Positions 10,963-20,792 are shown, counted from the stretch's first letter. The stretch: 64,000 nt of DNA from Candidatus Saccharibacteria bacterium UBA6224 (GCA_002441585.1 DJWS01000004.1:1-64000); one strand, 5' to 3'. A program made the numbers and translations. Notes: generated by a model not told the origin, from the letters alone.

Positions 10963-11901
10963 CTATTCGGCTGAGTCTGCCAGGACAGCCGATACGTAGC
11001 TCCACGTTTTCGCAATGCCCTCAGCCAGTTCTGTCTGTGGCTTAACCCCGAACTCTCGGCTAAAACGCTCTGTGTTGAGCACTATTTTCTCAACGAAGGT
11101 GGCTGGGGATTCTTGATGTTCAATCTTGATCTGGTCTGGCACTATTTTGCCAATGGTTTTTACGAGTTCGTTGACACTTACCCCGTGGCCACTGCCCAAA
11201 TTATAAAGATCCTTCGTAGCTGTCGCGAACGTACTTGCTATCATACGTGCCATATCCCCGACATAGATGTAATCACGCACCATCGATCCATCTCCAAGCA
11301 CCGTTATTGGCTCACCTTTGGCAATGTGCTGCAAGAAAATAGGTATGACCCCTTGTTTTGCGGCCAGAGATTGGCGCTCACCATAAGGATTTGATATTCG
11401 AAATACTGTGCTGTTAAGACCTCTTTTTTTGGCAAAGTAGTGCAGATAGTGCTCAATGCTCAGCTTCCCAATCGCATATGGTGAAATCGGCTGCGGCAAT
11501 ACGTCTTCACTAACATTTTCTGAGCTATTTGCCCCGTATATTGCTCCACCTGTTGAGGCAAAGATAACCTTCTTGACCCTCGCCTCCACACATTCCTCAA
11601 AAAGCTGCACGCTCATTCGCACGTTTGTCTCGATATCAATGAGCGGATCATTTTCTGAGGTTATGGGAGTGGTCGTGGAGATGAAATGAAAGACGTATTC
11701 CATACCCACGAGTGCTTTCGCCAAATCATCCCTATTCAAGAAATCTCCGGGTAGTATCTCTATTCGATCATTAGATAAAAAGCTATGCTTGCCTTCCTTA
11801 AATCTATCGAAGGCCCTGACGTCGTGACCGTCTTCGACAAGGGCGTCAATCAAATGGCTTCCTAGAAATCCGTTACCACCCAGCACAAGGCATTTTGACA
11901 T
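10963..11901 (-). CDS. NAD-dependent sugar epimerase/dehydratase (extended SDR)
   Basis: An extended SDR of 312 residues related to UDP-glucose 4-epimerases. It has GGNGFLGSHLID near residues 8-19, a conserved FASTGGAIYG segment near 115-125 and the catalytic YAIGK (Tyr and Lys four apart) near 145. It differs enough from the GalE at 3152 to suggest another UDP-sugar substrate. The start is ATG 11901, with GGAG five bases upstream; the in-frame GTG two codons earlier lacks that spacing. A TACAAT box lies about 20 bases upstream. It converges on the methyltransferase, with 29 bases and no clear terminator between. Confidence 0.85.
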   Translation of the reverse strand: MSKCLVLGGNGFLGSHLIDALVEDGHDVRAFDRFKEGKHSFLSNDRIEILPGDFLNRDDLAKALVGMEYVFHFISTTTPITSENDPLIDIETNVRMSVQLFEECVEARVKKVIFASTGGAIYGANSSENVSEDVLPQPISPYAIGKLSIEHYLHYFAKKRGLNSTVFRISNPYGERQSLAAKQGVIPIFLQHIAKGEPITVLGDGSMVRDYIYVGDMARMIASTFATATKDLYNLGSGHGVSVNELVKTIGKIVPDQIKIEHQESPATFVEKIVLNTERFSREFGVKPQTELAEGIAKTWSYVSAVLADSAE

Positions 11902-11975
11902 ACACACTCCAATCTAAATTGTATGAATTCAATCTGTAATTCACTCTTAAATATACCACCGAAATAGCACGAAAC

Positions 11976-13451
11976 CTACTCCTTAACCAAAGGGTGGAGG
12001 ATTTTTTTAGCGGCATGATTTGCCCTGATGACCATTCCATTCTGCCAATACCAATTATCACTACTACTCAGGATTAATGTGGCTGCGCCTCCCCCCTGTG
12101 TCAGTAAACTCGCTACACAGATAAGTAGTAATGCCCTTGCCCAAATCTGACGCCGTAACAGCTTAGCCCAAGCGATCACTATCATGACTAGTAAAATCGG
12201 TAATGCAACAAATAAATACCTTGGCTGGTTGGCATAGGCAGCATGAAATTTGTAGTAGTCACTCACATTTAGAACATACACCGAGCCGATAACCATTATC
12301 GCCACAAAAAACAAGAATTGCCATTCCTGGCCTCTTTGCAAGGCCCTCCACTCCAAAGCCAGCACCAAGAAACTCAGTATGCCACCGAAGAATACCAAGT
12401 TATAGAAGATGGGCAGTGGCTCTCGTACGGCGTTCTGGCCGTCCACAGTATTCGCCACAGCGAAACTCGAACCAAATACCATATTTACTACCCAGCGTGA
12501 TGTATATTCAGGCAATGAAGCAACTGGACGACTATTCTTTGTTGTTTCTGCCCGTACATTGCGCCGCACCACGTCACTGGCTTGGCACCGCTCCAGCGAT
12601 AAGGTTACCTGGCATGCTGGCACTGGTGTGCCGTAATCTATAACGTTCTTAACGTAGATACGGGTAAACAACCCAATCGACAATAAGACCAGGATCGTGA
12701 TTATCGCTAGCTTCGATTTGCTTTCATTGAGGTACCATTTGCGGATATTCAATGGGGTACCGCGGCGAACCTTAATGACCAGATCCACAAGTAGATAAAT
12801 AAGGGTCAGCGCGAATATTGGCAAAAATGAGTATTTGGCCAACGACGCGAAACTTCCAATGCCGATGAGAGCAATATAGTCCGTCCAGGGTAAACGACCA
12901 GAGCGGCTGTGTTTAATAGCACGCACACACAATAACAGGTACCAACCGGCCAATAAGAATACTAGGTTGTCGTAATTAATAGTTGCAGCGATGTGTGGCA
13001 CCATTGGCAGCATCGTAAATAGCAGTAGGCCCAGACTCACATATACCCTCCTGACACCTATATTGCGGAATAGACGTGCATAAACCATAAGACCAGCCAA
13101 AAAGAAACCAACATTAATGAGGCGCAAGGCAATAACCTGCTTAGTTATGTCGGCTGTCGCTAGCCTGAGCAGGCGATAAGGAATGCTCATCAGGTAGTGG
13201 TAGGTGTATGACGCTTCGTGGGATAAATCGCGGTAGTAATCATATGTCGGTGGCTGATTACTTATAATCGGAGCCCACTGGTGACTAAAAATCTGAATGA
13301 CACCAAAGTGGAATTTTTCATCAAAAATTATTGGGTATGCTAACGAAAACGCAATCCATATTGCCTGCGCTGCAAATAAAGCCAAGACGATCCAAAAAAA
13401 GATACGCGTATCCAAGAACGTCGATACTTTTTTATATGCGCTATGCATCAT
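11976..13451 (-). CDS. Multi-pass membrane glycosyltransferase-like protein (GT-C type)
   Basis: A 491-residue protein with roughly ten hydrophobic segments. After the first helix come acidic and His residues in an exterior loop (IIFDEKFHFGVIQIFSHQW), the position where GT-C enzymes such as ArnT, PMT-like and DUF2142 proteins keep catalytic acids, and TINYDNLVFLLAG is a further conserved-looking stretch. GT-C enzymes use polyprenyl-phosphate sugars on the outer face of the membrane. The exact family is uncertain. A TATAAT box (13460-13465, complement) lies eight bases before the ATG, so the transcript is predicted to be leaderless. Confidence 0.6.
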   Translation of the reverse strand: MMHSAYKKVSTFLDTRIFFWIVLALFAAQAIWIAFSLAYPIIFDEKFHFGVIQIFSHQWAPIISNQPPTYDYYRDLSHEASYTYHYLMSIPYRLLRLATADITKQVIALRLINVGFFLAGLMVYARLFRNIGVRRVYVSLGLLLFTMLPMVPHIAATINYDNLVFLLAGWYLLLCVRAIKHSRSGRLPWTDYIALIGIGSFASLAKYSFLPIFALTLIYLLVDLVIKVRRGTPLNIRKWYLNESKSKLAIITILVLLSIGLFTRIYVKNVIDYGTPVPACQVTLSLERCQASDVVRRNVRAETTKNSRPVASLPEYTSRWVVNMVFGSSFAVANTVDGQNAVREPLPIFYNLVFFGGILSFLVLALEWRALQRGQEWQFLFFVAIMVIGSVYVLNVSDYYKFHAAYANQPRYLFVALPILLVMIVIAWAKLLRRQIWARALLLICVASLLTQGGGAATLILSSSDNWYWQNGMVIRANHAAKKILHPLVKE

Positions 13452-13459
13452 TGCTTTGG

Positions 13460-13465
13460 ATTATA
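13460..13465 (-). promoter_or_regulatory. -10 box TATAAT eight bases before a minus-strand start codon
   Basis: On the complementary strand TATAAT is followed by eight bases and the ATG at 13451. It is one of the leaderless-type promoters of this window. Confidence 0.5.
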
Positions 13466-13589
13466 CAGCATCATTTTTGCATAGTGCTTCTGTTTTTATT
13501 TTGTAATATGCTCTATAATACTGGGTATAATTTCCTCACGACCTTCTCTTGCAGCCGCTCAAATAAAAAGTAAAAAACGAGGCCTAATC

Positions 13590-14138
13590 ATGAAGCACAA
13601 TAGAAAGACAGTCGCAGTCATTGCTGCAGCCCTTCTTTTGGTGGCCGTGGCAGTGGGCGTCCTAGAACTGACCAACACAACCCACATATTTCACAAGGCC
13701 CCTAATGAACCTGGTGTACCCGGGACAATAAACTATCGACCTCCGACTCAAATCGAAAAGAATGACTCAGAATCGCACAAAAATGCCCCAACCGACCAAA
13801 ACACAACCCCCGATTCATCAACACCAACGACAGACAAGAGAGCGGTGGTCGTAAATATATCAACTTGGACTCAAAAAGATGGCAACATCGAAGTTAATGG
13901 CTACGCAACAGGGGTTGTTGAAGATGGTGGCACCTGCACGCTTACACTGACTGCTGAGTCAAACGGCAAGCAAGTAAGTGCCAGTCGAACCGCCATAGCA
14001 AATGCATCAAATACATCTTGCGGTGTCAACAGCATCCCTGTTGGTAGCCTTTTTGCGGGTACTTGGATAGCAACCCTTACCTATTCCTCGCCGACTTCCT
14101 CTGGTCAATCAACTTCAACAACGATCGAGGTCAAATAA
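13590..14138 (+). CDS. Membrane-anchored extracellular protein, unknown function
   Basis: A 182-residue protein with a short basic N-terminus and one hydrophobic helix at about residues 9-26. A Pro/Thr/Ser/Asn-rich linker to about residue 80 follows, then a globular region of about 100 residues predicted as beta-rich with two cysteines (near 115 and 150) that could form a disulphide. The topology suggests a domain held outside the membrane. I do not recognise a family. Two tandem -10-like boxes (TATAAT) lie around 13514-13531, and CGAGG precedes the ATG by seven bases. It ends one base before the lysozyme-like gene, so the two probably act together at the surface. Confidence 0.75.
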   Translation: MKHNRKTVAVIAAALLLVAVAVGVLELTNTTHIFHKAPNEPGVPGTINYRPPTQIEKNDSESHKNAPTDQNTTPDSSTPTTDKRAVVVNISTWTQKDGNIEVNGYATGVVEDGGTCTLTLTAESNGKQVSASRTAIANASNTSCGVNSIPVGSLFAGTWIATLTYSSPTSSGQSTSTTIEVK

Positions 14139-14139
14139 C

Positions 14140-16671
14140 ATGAAGAAGCGCACACTAATCGCTCTATTCATGGCCCTGGTGTTAGCCACCCCTCTAACGA
14201 GTACAAAAGCCCAAGCTCTTTCGGGCAGTCAGTTCCAGGCGGGCAATATAATTAGTGACGGCAACTTCTTTGATTCTACCGCGATGACCGGTTCTGATAT
14301 TCAACAATTCCTGAACTCCAAAGTTCCTACATGCGATACTAATGGGACCGCCCAAAAATCCTATTACTACAATTCCTCTACAGGGCGCATCAACAATAGC
14401 AATGATACCTGGGTGACAACCTCTCGCGCCACTTATGGCCAGCGCTACGCCACCTGGTATAACGCACACCCTTACTCCGGATATATAACCAACGGTAGCG
14501 TAGCCCCATACACATGTCTCAAAAATTACGCCCAAGACACACCGGCTATTGCTGCAGAATCTGGTATATGCGGCGAATTTACGGCGAAAACCGGGCGCTC
14601 CGCGGCAGGCATAATTGCCGATGTTGCCGCAACTTGTGGAGTAAACCCGAAGGTACTGATCGTATTACTCCAGAAGGAGCAGGGCCTTGTCACAGATGAC
14701 TGGCCATGGGACGGCCAGTACCTAAAAGCGACTGGCTTTGGTTGCCCGGATACAAGTGGATGCAATACGACATATTATGGTTTTTTCAATCAGGTCTATC
14801 ATGCCGCGCGTCAATTCCAAAGATATAAAGCAGATCCCAGCAACTGGAACTGGGTAGCGGGTCAAAACAACAATATACCGTATAATCCTAATTCCTCCTG
14901 CGGCAGCAAATGGGTCTATATACAGAATCAGGCAACCGCAGGCCTCTACAACTACACCCCGTATCAACCTAACACAGCTGCTCTAAATAATCTTTATGGC
15001 ACCGGGGATAGTTGTAGCGCATATGGAAACCGTAATTTCTGGCGCTATTACAACGATTGGTTTGGTAACCCAACGGCTCCCCCTCCTTACGCGTTCAAGA
15101 CTTCCAGCAGCGCTGCCGTTTATTTATATGCTGATGGATATAAATTTACAGTCCCCAGCATGGCACTGCTGCAGGATTATGGCTTCAGCCCTAGCTCCAT
15201 TAAAACAATCTCCGACGCAGCAGCAAACGCCATACCCACGCCAGGTTCCTCTTCGGGTCTTAGCACAAGGCTTAGTTATGTCATAAAAAGTCCGTCTGAT
15301 ACCGACGCCGATGGTAGTACCGTGTATTTGATAAGCATTGGGAAGCGGTATCGTGTTGCGAACATGACCCAGCTCGCAGATTTCGGATTTAGTAGTGCCG
15401 ATATATCATACGTTCCACTAAACCTCGCCTTTTCGCTTGGTGGCAATACCAGCCTATCGAACTACATACAAGCACCCTCTCAACTCGTATTCAAGGTCGC
15501 TGGAGGGATTAAGCAAATAATCATGAACATGACGACGCTCGATACACTCAATCCGAGTGGCGGTGTTTCGAGTGTAAGTTACGGAGTTATTAACCTATTA
15601 TCCTCCGGCAAGCCGCTCACATCCATACCAGCGCTACTCAAACTTAGCGATAGCCCTGCGGTCTATGTCTACACGCCTAGTGGAGAGTATTACACTTTCC
15701 CCTCGTACGATAGTTACTCCTGTTGGGGCGAGGGACGGCTTTCGGGCTTATCCTTGCTATCCATACCCGGCACATATGTATCAACCCCTAGTTCGGCCGG
15801 TACGCTTTCTTGTGTGGTAAAAGATACTAGTAATACGACATTTATTCTTAGCGGTTCCACTAAATACAGTCCGTCTGCTGCGTATGGTACATTTAGTGCC
15901 CAAACTCTTAACTCCGACCTAACTAGTGCCATCAGCTCTATTCCGACTTCGACCAAGCCGTTGTATCAAGCCGTTAAATCAGCATCGAGTGTAACCATTT
16001 GGTATCTGTCTAATGGGCAGAAGCGACCCGTGCCTTCTATGTCTAATTATCGGCTACTCGGGCTTAGCTCTAATACGACAACCGTCCTAAACCAAGGGGC
16101 ACTGAACGCTTTACCGGTTGGACCCCCACAATTAGGAAGCGGACAAACGGTTAAATCCCCTGGTAGCGCCGCGGTGTATGTAGTCGTGGGCAATCAGCGC
16201 TATGGAATTGGCTCCGCGAATGACTTCAATGCTTTCTACTTTGCCTGGAATAATATTGAAACGTACAGCCAATCAACGCTTGATGCCTCTTATCCGTCAA
16301 CCGGTACGACACTGGATGATTATTTTTACCGATCCGCCAACAGCACCGTTTATCTGCTAAACCCTATGGGATGCTATTCATTAACAGATACGCTACTTAG
16401 CGATTACGGTAAAACTCAGAGCCAAATACAGTCTGGTCAATCCTACGACGCGACCGCCCTCCCCTATGTGGACTTCTCGAGCTGTAAAACAGGCAGTCAA
16501 CTCATTAAAACTCCTGCGAGTGGAACAGTGTATGCACTTGAATCCGGTCAAAAGCGAGCTTTCGCCTCGTGGTCTGCCCTTACTGCATATGCCGGAACAA
16601 GCAACCCCAATATCACCAACTTAAGCAGCGCTTTCATTAACTCCTTTCCCACGGGGGCTAACCTAAATTAA
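14140..16671 (+). CDS. Secreted lysozyme-like protein with nine C-terminal repeats
   Basis: An 843-residue exported protein with a signal peptide (residues 1-26, ending AQA). Residues about 40-310 resemble actinobacterial secreted lysozyme- or glucosaminidase-like proteins, with GSDIQQFLNSKVPTC near 50-65 and VNPKVLIVLLQKEQGLVTDD near 170-190. The KEQG glutamate is a good candidate for the catalytic acid. From about residue 315 to the end run nine degenerate repeats of 50-60 residues with the pattern (V/I)K-x-SSxxVYxxxxGxKRxxxS...YG...I..(V/S)...L..IPxG, a surface-protein repeat type I know from Patescibacteria. Six or more cysteines suggest disulphides. It starts one base after the anchored protein. 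A role in remodelling or binding cell wall, its own or a host's, is inference. Confidence 0.8.
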   Translation: MKKRTLIALFMALVLATPLTSTKAQALSGSQFQAGNIISDGNFFDSTAMTGSDIQQFLNSKVPTCDTNGTAQKSYYYNSSTGRINNSNDTWVTTSRATYGQRYATWYNAHPYSGYITNGSVAPYTCLKNYAQDTPAIAAESGICGEFTAKTGRSAAGIIADVAATCGVNPKVLIVLLQKEQGLVTDDWPWDGQYLKATGFGCPDTSGCNTTYYGFFNQVYHAARQFQRYKADPSNWNWVAGQNNNIPYNPNSSCGSKWVYIQNQATAGLYNYTPYQPNTAALNNLYGTGDSCSAYGNRNFWRYYNDWFGNPTAPPPYAFKTSSSAAVYLYADGYKFTVPSMALLQDYGFSPSSIKTISDAAANAIPTPGSSSGLSTRLSYVIKSPSDTDADGSTVYLISIGKRYRVANMTQLADFGFSSADISYVPLNLAFSLGGNTSLSNYIQAPSQLVFKVAGGIKQIIMNMTTLDTLNPSGGVSSVSYGVINLLSSGKPLTSIPALLKLSDSPAVYVYTPSGEYYTFPSYDSYSCWGEGRLSGLSLLSIPGTYVSTPSSAGTLSCVVKDTSNTTFILSGSTKYSPSAAYGTFSAQTLNSDLTSAISSIPTSTKPLYQAVKSASSVTIWYLSNGQKRPVPSMSNYRLLGLSSNTTTVLNQGALNALPVGPPQLGSGQTVKSPGSAAVYVVVGNQRYGIGSANDFNAFYFAWNNIETYSQSTLDASYPSTGTTLDDYFYRSANSTVYLLNPMGCYSLTDTLLSDYGKTQSQIQSGQSYDATALPYVDFSSCKTGSQLIKTPASGTVYALESGQKRAFASWSALTAYAGTSNPNITNLSSAFINSFPTGANLN

Positions 16672-16687
16672 CTTCAGGACCTAATGT

Positions 16688-16693
16688 TATAAT
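16688..16693 (+). promoter_or_regulatory. -10 box TATAAT seven bases before a start codon (leaderless)
   Basis: TATAAT, seven bases, ATG at 16701, just 16 bases after the stop of the preceding gene and without a ribosome-binding site. It separates the glycosyltransferase pair from the lysozyme-like operon. Confidence 0.55.
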
Positions 16694-16700
16694 TAGCCCG

Positions 16701-17954
16701 ATGTCTCCGAAAAAATTACTCCGAAAAATGAGGATAGGGATTAAGGTTCTGAGAAATGAAGGTTTTTTGGGCTTGCTCATTTTGTGTGTCCGCTTTTTGG
16801 AGAAAATCTTACTCCGGTTCTCCCAGTCGCCCAGTGTTAAGCATCAAATTAATGTGCACGTAAAGTATCGTGACGCACTTGTCGCCGACTATCGAAAAAG
16901 CAAACATCATTGGGAAGGCTCATCAGCTAAGACCCTGACACTTAACTGGCTAATGCCGCCCCCAGGTCGAGGTAGTGGCGGACATTTAAATATTTTTCGC
17001 TTTATCAGTTACCTTGAAGCCGCTGGCCATATATGTAGAATTTATCTCTACACCCAGCATGCACCAGGACGAGTAGGTGACGTACGAGCACTTATGGGTG
17101 ACTCATATCCACAACTCAACGCCAAGATGGAGTGGATTGATAGTGGTGACGAAATGAAACCCGCCGACGGAATTTTCGCTACTAGCTGGGAAACTGCATA
17201 TGCTTCGTTTAATGCTTCTACTACCGGCAAACGATTCTATTTTGTCCAAGATTTTGAACCTTATTTTTATCCGATGGGCACCTTGTCTGTGCTTGCCGAA
17301 AACACCTACAAATTCGGATTTTATGGAGTTACTGCAGGAAACTGGTTAGCTACTAAGCTTCATGGTGATTACGGTATGCAGACCGACTATTTTGACTTTG
17401 GTGCGGATAAAAAAACTTACAGCTATATAAATAATTCCTCACGAACCGAGATTTTCTTTTACGCCCGCCCATACACAGAGCGCCGCGGGTTCGAGATGGG
17501 TATTATGGCTCTTGAGATCTTTCACCAACAGAACCCTGAGATAGCGATCAATCTTGCCGGATGGGACGTATCAGATTATGACATACCCTTCCCTTACAAC
17601 AACCTACAAACATTGGAAATACAGGATTTGAACGAACTTTACAATAAGTGTGCGGCCGCACTAGTAATGTCATTGACCAACATGTCATTGCTCCCCTTAG
17701 AGCTGTTGAGCAGCGGTGTGATACCCGTCGTAAACGAAGGTGAAAATAATACTCTTGTATCGAATAATCCTTATATCGAATACACCGCAAATAACCCTGC
17801 CGCGCTTGCAGAAGCATTGTCAAGAATAGTCAAACGCAAGGATTTATCCGCATTTAGCAAGGCTGCATCCGAGAGTATCCCGAGTACGAGTTGGGATGAG
17901 TCGGGCAGTAAGTTTGTAAAAATAGTTGAAAGGGAGGTGCGAAAACATGACTAA
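16701..17954 (+). CDS. WsaF-like rhamnosyltransferase/GT-B glycosyltransferase
   Basis: A 417-residue GT-B enzyme. The segment LNWLMPPPGRGSGGHLNIFR near residues 80-99 matches the hallmark of WsaF-type rhamnosyltransferases (family knowledge), with the Gly-Gly-His that contacts the donor. VQDFEPYFYPMG near 180-191 and FYARPYTERRGFEMG near 255-270 are also typical. The donor is probably dTDP-rhamnose, made by the complete rfb set upstream. Eight bases overlap the next gene, a GT2. The protein lacks transmembrane segments and would act at the cytoplasmic face. Confidence 0.85.
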   Translation: MSPKKLLRKMRIGIKVLRNEGFLGLLILCVRFLEKILLRFSQSPSVKHQINVHVKYRDALVADYRKSKHHWEGSSAKTLTLNWLMPPPGRGSGGHLNIFRFISYLEAAGHICRIYLYTQHAPGRVGDVRALMGDSYPQLNAKMEWIDSGDEMKPADGIFATSWETAYASFNASTTGKRFYFVQDFEPYFYPMGTLSVLAENTYKFGFYGVTAGNWLATKLHGDYGMQTDYFDFGADKKTYSYINNSSRTEIFFYARPYTERRGFEMGIMALEIFHQQNPEIAINLAGWDVSDYDIPFPYNNLQTLEIQDLNELYNKCAAALVMSLTNMSLLPLELLSSGVIPVVNEGENNTLVSNNPYIEYTANNPAALAEALSRIVKRKDLSAFSKAASESIPSTSWDESGSKFVKIVEREVRKHD

Positions 17955-18960
17955 GGCCACACCCGCACCCCAGGCCTCCAACAAATACATAACTGTGTTT
18001 ATACCGACATACAATGGCGAAAAGTATATAACAGAATGTGTGAACTCCATTTTGCATCAAGAGCTTCCTGTTGGATTTGCACTAGAGCTACTTGTTATCG
18101 ATTCTGGCTCACGCGATGAGACATTATCCAAACTCAAGGCATTTGGTAACAAAATAACTCTGTTGGAAATTCCTAATAGTGAATTTAGCCATGGCGGAAC
18201 CCGAGATAGGGCCGCCCGGCTTGCAAAAGGTGAATATGTACTCTTTCTATCACAAGATGCGACACCCAGAGATAACCGGTGGCTGATCAATATGCTGGAA
18301 CCATTTTTTTTGAGCGATAAAGTGGGTTGTGTATTTGGCCGCCAGGTCCCTCGACCCGATGCGGCTGCCACCATAAAAAGAGAGGTCTCGAGTGTATTTG
18401 GTGGGCTTGGCGCACCAGGCTCAATCATCATACATCGGCACAAATCTCTTGTGGACGGCACTCAGACCAATTTGATTAACACCTTCTTTTCCGACGTAAA
18501 CTCAGCTGCACGACGTGATTTATTGGTGCAAACAGTACCTTTTAGACACGTTGACTATGCCGAAGACCAAGCTTTGGCGGAGGATATGCAAAACCACGGG
18601 TACCTAAAGGCATACTCGCCCCAAGGTGTGGTCTGGCACTCCAATGAATACACGGCAAAACAGTATTTTCATCGAAAATTTGATGAGTTCCTGGGCTTAG
18701 CCAAAAGCACTGATTACGAGCCCACCGCCAGCAGACGCTCCCTTCTACTGGGTTGGCTTAGGCCCACGCTACAAGATTGGAAATATATTCGACATGACCA
18801 GGAATATTCGTTTAAATCTAAGGTACTATGGTCCGTTGTGTCACCTCTTTACAACATTGCTAGTAAGGCGGGCCAATACATGGCCGCGAAGTACACCAAT
18901 GAAGATTCCCGCAATAAGAACTTCTCACTGGAAGAACGCCAAAAGAGAGGAAAGGCTTAA
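17947..18960 (+). CDS. Glycosyltransferase family 2 (GT-A), rhamnosyltransferase-like
   Basis: A 337-residue GT-A enzyme with VFIPTYNGEKYITECVNSIL near residues 15-34, LVIDSGSRDET near 50, the RDRAARLAKGEYVLFLSQDA segment that holds the metal-binding region, and GRQVPRPDA. This set is typical of rhamnosyltransferases of the RgpB/WbbL type. The start is ATG 17947, nine bases after GGGAGG; a TTG start seven codons earlier is unlikely. It overlaps the WsaF-like gene by eight bases. A weak inverted repeat (AATCTC/GAGATT) and a T-rich tail follow the stop. Confidence 0.88.
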   Translation: MTKATPAPQASNKYITVFIPTYNGEKYITECVNSILHQELPVGFALELLVIDSGSRDETLSKLKAFGNKITLLEIPNSEFSHGGTRDRAARLAKGEYVLFLSQDATPRDNRWLINMLEPFFLSDKVGCVFGRQVPRPDAAATIKREVSSVFGGLGAPGSIIIHRHKSLVDGTQTNLINTFFSDVNSAARRDLLVQTVPFRHVDYAEDQALAEDMQNHGYLKAYSPQGVVWHSNEYTAKQYFHRKFDEFLGLAKSTDYEPTASRRSLLLGWLRPTLQDWKYIRHDQEYSFKSKVLWSVVSPLYNIASKAGQYMAAKYTNEDSRNKNFSLEERQKRGKA

Positions 18961-18983
18961 TCTCGGATTACTGAGATTGTTTT
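18958..18983. terminator. Weak hairpin between convergent genes
   Basis: AATCTC and GAGATT, eight bases apart, are followed by GTTTT on the plus strand, between the converging GT2 and methyltransferase-RgpF genes. The stem is short, so termination efficiency is doubtful. Confidence 0.35.
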
Positions 18984-18989
18984 AGCTGG

Positions 18990-20792
18990 CTAATCTATGC
19001 TCAATTCAGCCCACGCTGGGATATTTACGGTTTCGTAGTTACGTGGCTTTATGTCCTTACCATCAATTTCGTAAATCTCTTTTGATTGTATTTCTGGAAT
19101 CACATTAAACAAACGCTCGAGAGCATGCGCTAAAGTCGAGTCTTCTTGTTTTAGCTCTGGCTCAAAATCAACCATATTTACGACCTGTACGATTGGCATA
19201 ATAGCGTCAACTCTCGCCCAGAACATCGTGCCCCCAAAAAACCCATACTCATTAGGATATCTCATAAGATGATCCATTCGATTCTTACCCGAAATATTCT
19301 TCACTATCCTTTTTATGTGACCAGTGGTCGCAGAAAGATTAACGAGCATCGAAACATATTCAGACGAAGGTCCCACGAGAGCAGTGTTTGGCTTGTCGAG
19401 GGTTTTTAGAGTATCCTGCAAAACCACGGGGTCGTTAGGGAGTAGTTGCTCGAGAATTTTGTCTCGCCAATCATCACCATCTTGACGATGAGGTGACTTT
19501 TTGGAATGTAATTTCAGCACCTTATTATATCCTAATGGTTGGATCTGTTTCATAACCTCAACAAAGGGTAAGACATCTCGACCACAATTTGGCACAATCG
19601 CGACTCGCGCAGTCGGGAAGGATTGCTTGACCTGGTCTATAGAATCTCTTGCCTGCTCTGGAATCGTTATGTATAAATCATAGTTTGTACGGCTCAGCAC
19701 TTTGAGTTTTTCAACAAAAATCGGGAGCATGTCAATATAATATAAGTGGAGCACGACTGCTAATTTCGAATTAGCAGATTTCTCAAACGCTCCCATAAAT
19801 TGGCTGCTTTCATACACGGACTTGACATGGACTTTGTTGGTAATTAGCATTTTGATTCGACTTGGTCGAGCCGACTTCACCTTAGCTGCCGTCACCCTTG
19901 CCGCGTGCGCCGACTTCGCTAACGCCCTCGTTGCCTTGTAACTTCTTGATTGCGTTATTGCATGATTCTCGTGTTCGCGCATTTTCAGCTGGATTTTCGT
20001 CTGGGCGAGGACGTATTTATGGTCATCGATTTGCTTCTGATAGTGCGCAAATATATCCCCGAGTTCTCGGGCACTGTAATGTCCCCCAAGGCCCCCGACA
20101 GACTTGATCGTTTCTTTAATCTCTCGATTACTGCATAAAATATAAAAATAGAGGTATTTTTCGGTTTTTAAAGGAGCGAAGTTATGTACCTGGACATCTT
20201 CAGTGGCTCCCTCGCTACCAATAAACTTATCATCCGATATCTGTACATAGGCCCAGGTCGCCTGGTGATACGGTTTCTGGAACTTAAAATATTTTTTTAG
20301 CAAGCCTGTCAGCTCTTTATATTTAAACTCGTGGAGGTGAAAGTGATTTCCTTCAGTAAATTCCTCATCGTTGGGCGTGGATATAATTGCAATACCGTCC
20401 TCTTTTAGAACACGGCTTATTTCTTTTAGAAATTTTTCATAATTCTTGACGTGTTCAATGGTCTCAAACGAGATGACCAGGTCGACCGACTTATCCGGAA
20501 GTGGTATTTCCTCAGCATCGCCAACAAGAAATTCTATATTTTTGGCGCCATAGTTCTCTTTTGCATATTTAATTGCGTCAGGGGATACATCGACACCGTA
20601 AGCTTTCTTGGCTTTTTGTGCTAGCAGGTTGGTTCCATACCCCGACCCGGCTGCGATATCCAACACGACCTTTCCCTTCGATAGATCTTGTGCTGCGATG
20701 TAGCGTGTCATGTGCTCGGCATACATGATAGTTCGACCATGAAAATCGGGTACCATTCTTTCACCGGTATCTTGCAAGACTGTCTTGGTCAT
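18990..20792 (-). CDS. Methyltransferase fused to rhamnan synthesis protein F domain
   Basis: A 600-residue two-domain protein. Residues 1-260 form a class I SAM methyltransferase: VVLDIAAGSGYGTNLLA near 42-58, FLVGDAEEIPLPDKSVDLV near 93-112 and SFETIEHV following. After a coiled, basic linker (about 260-330), residues 335-600 match the RgpF family: VVLHLYYIDMLP, AIVPNCGRDVLPFVEV, KVLKLHSKKSPHR and FFGGTMFWARVDAI. RgpF is a rhamnosyltransferase involved in rhamnan polymers. The fusion would let one protein extend and methylate a chain, perhaps as chain-end capping for ABC export. It is the last gene of an exporter operon and overlaps the ATPase gene by four bases. Confidence 0.88.
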   Translation of the reverse strand: MTKTVLQDTGERMVPDFHGRTIMYAEHMTRYIAAQDLSKGKVVLDIAAGSGYGTNLLAQKAKKAYGVDVSPDAIKYAKENYGAKNIEFLVGDAEEIPLPDKSVDLVISFETIEHVKNYEKFLKEISRVLKEDGIAIISTPNDEEFTEGNHFHLHEFKYKELTGLLKKYFKFQKPYHQATWAYVQISDDKFIGSEGATEDVQVHNFAPLKTEKYLYFYILCSNREIKETIKSVGGLGGHYSARELGDIFAHYQKQIDDHKYVLAQTKIQLKMREHENHAITQSRSYKATRALAKSAHAARVTAAKVKSARPSRIKMLITNKVHVKSVYESSQFMGAFEKSANSKLAVVLHLYYIDMLPIFVEKLKVLSRTNYDLYITIPEQARDSIDQVKQSFPTARVAIVPNCGRDVLPFVEVMKQIQPLGYNKVLKLHSKKSPHRQDGDDWRDKILEQLLPNDPVVLQDTLKTLDKPNTALVGPSSEYVSMLVNLSATTGHIKRIVKNISGKNRMDHLMRYPNEYGFFGGTMFWARVDAIMPIVQVVNMVDFEPELKQEDSTLAHALERLFNVIPEIQSKEIYEIDGKDIKPRNYETVNIPAWAELSID

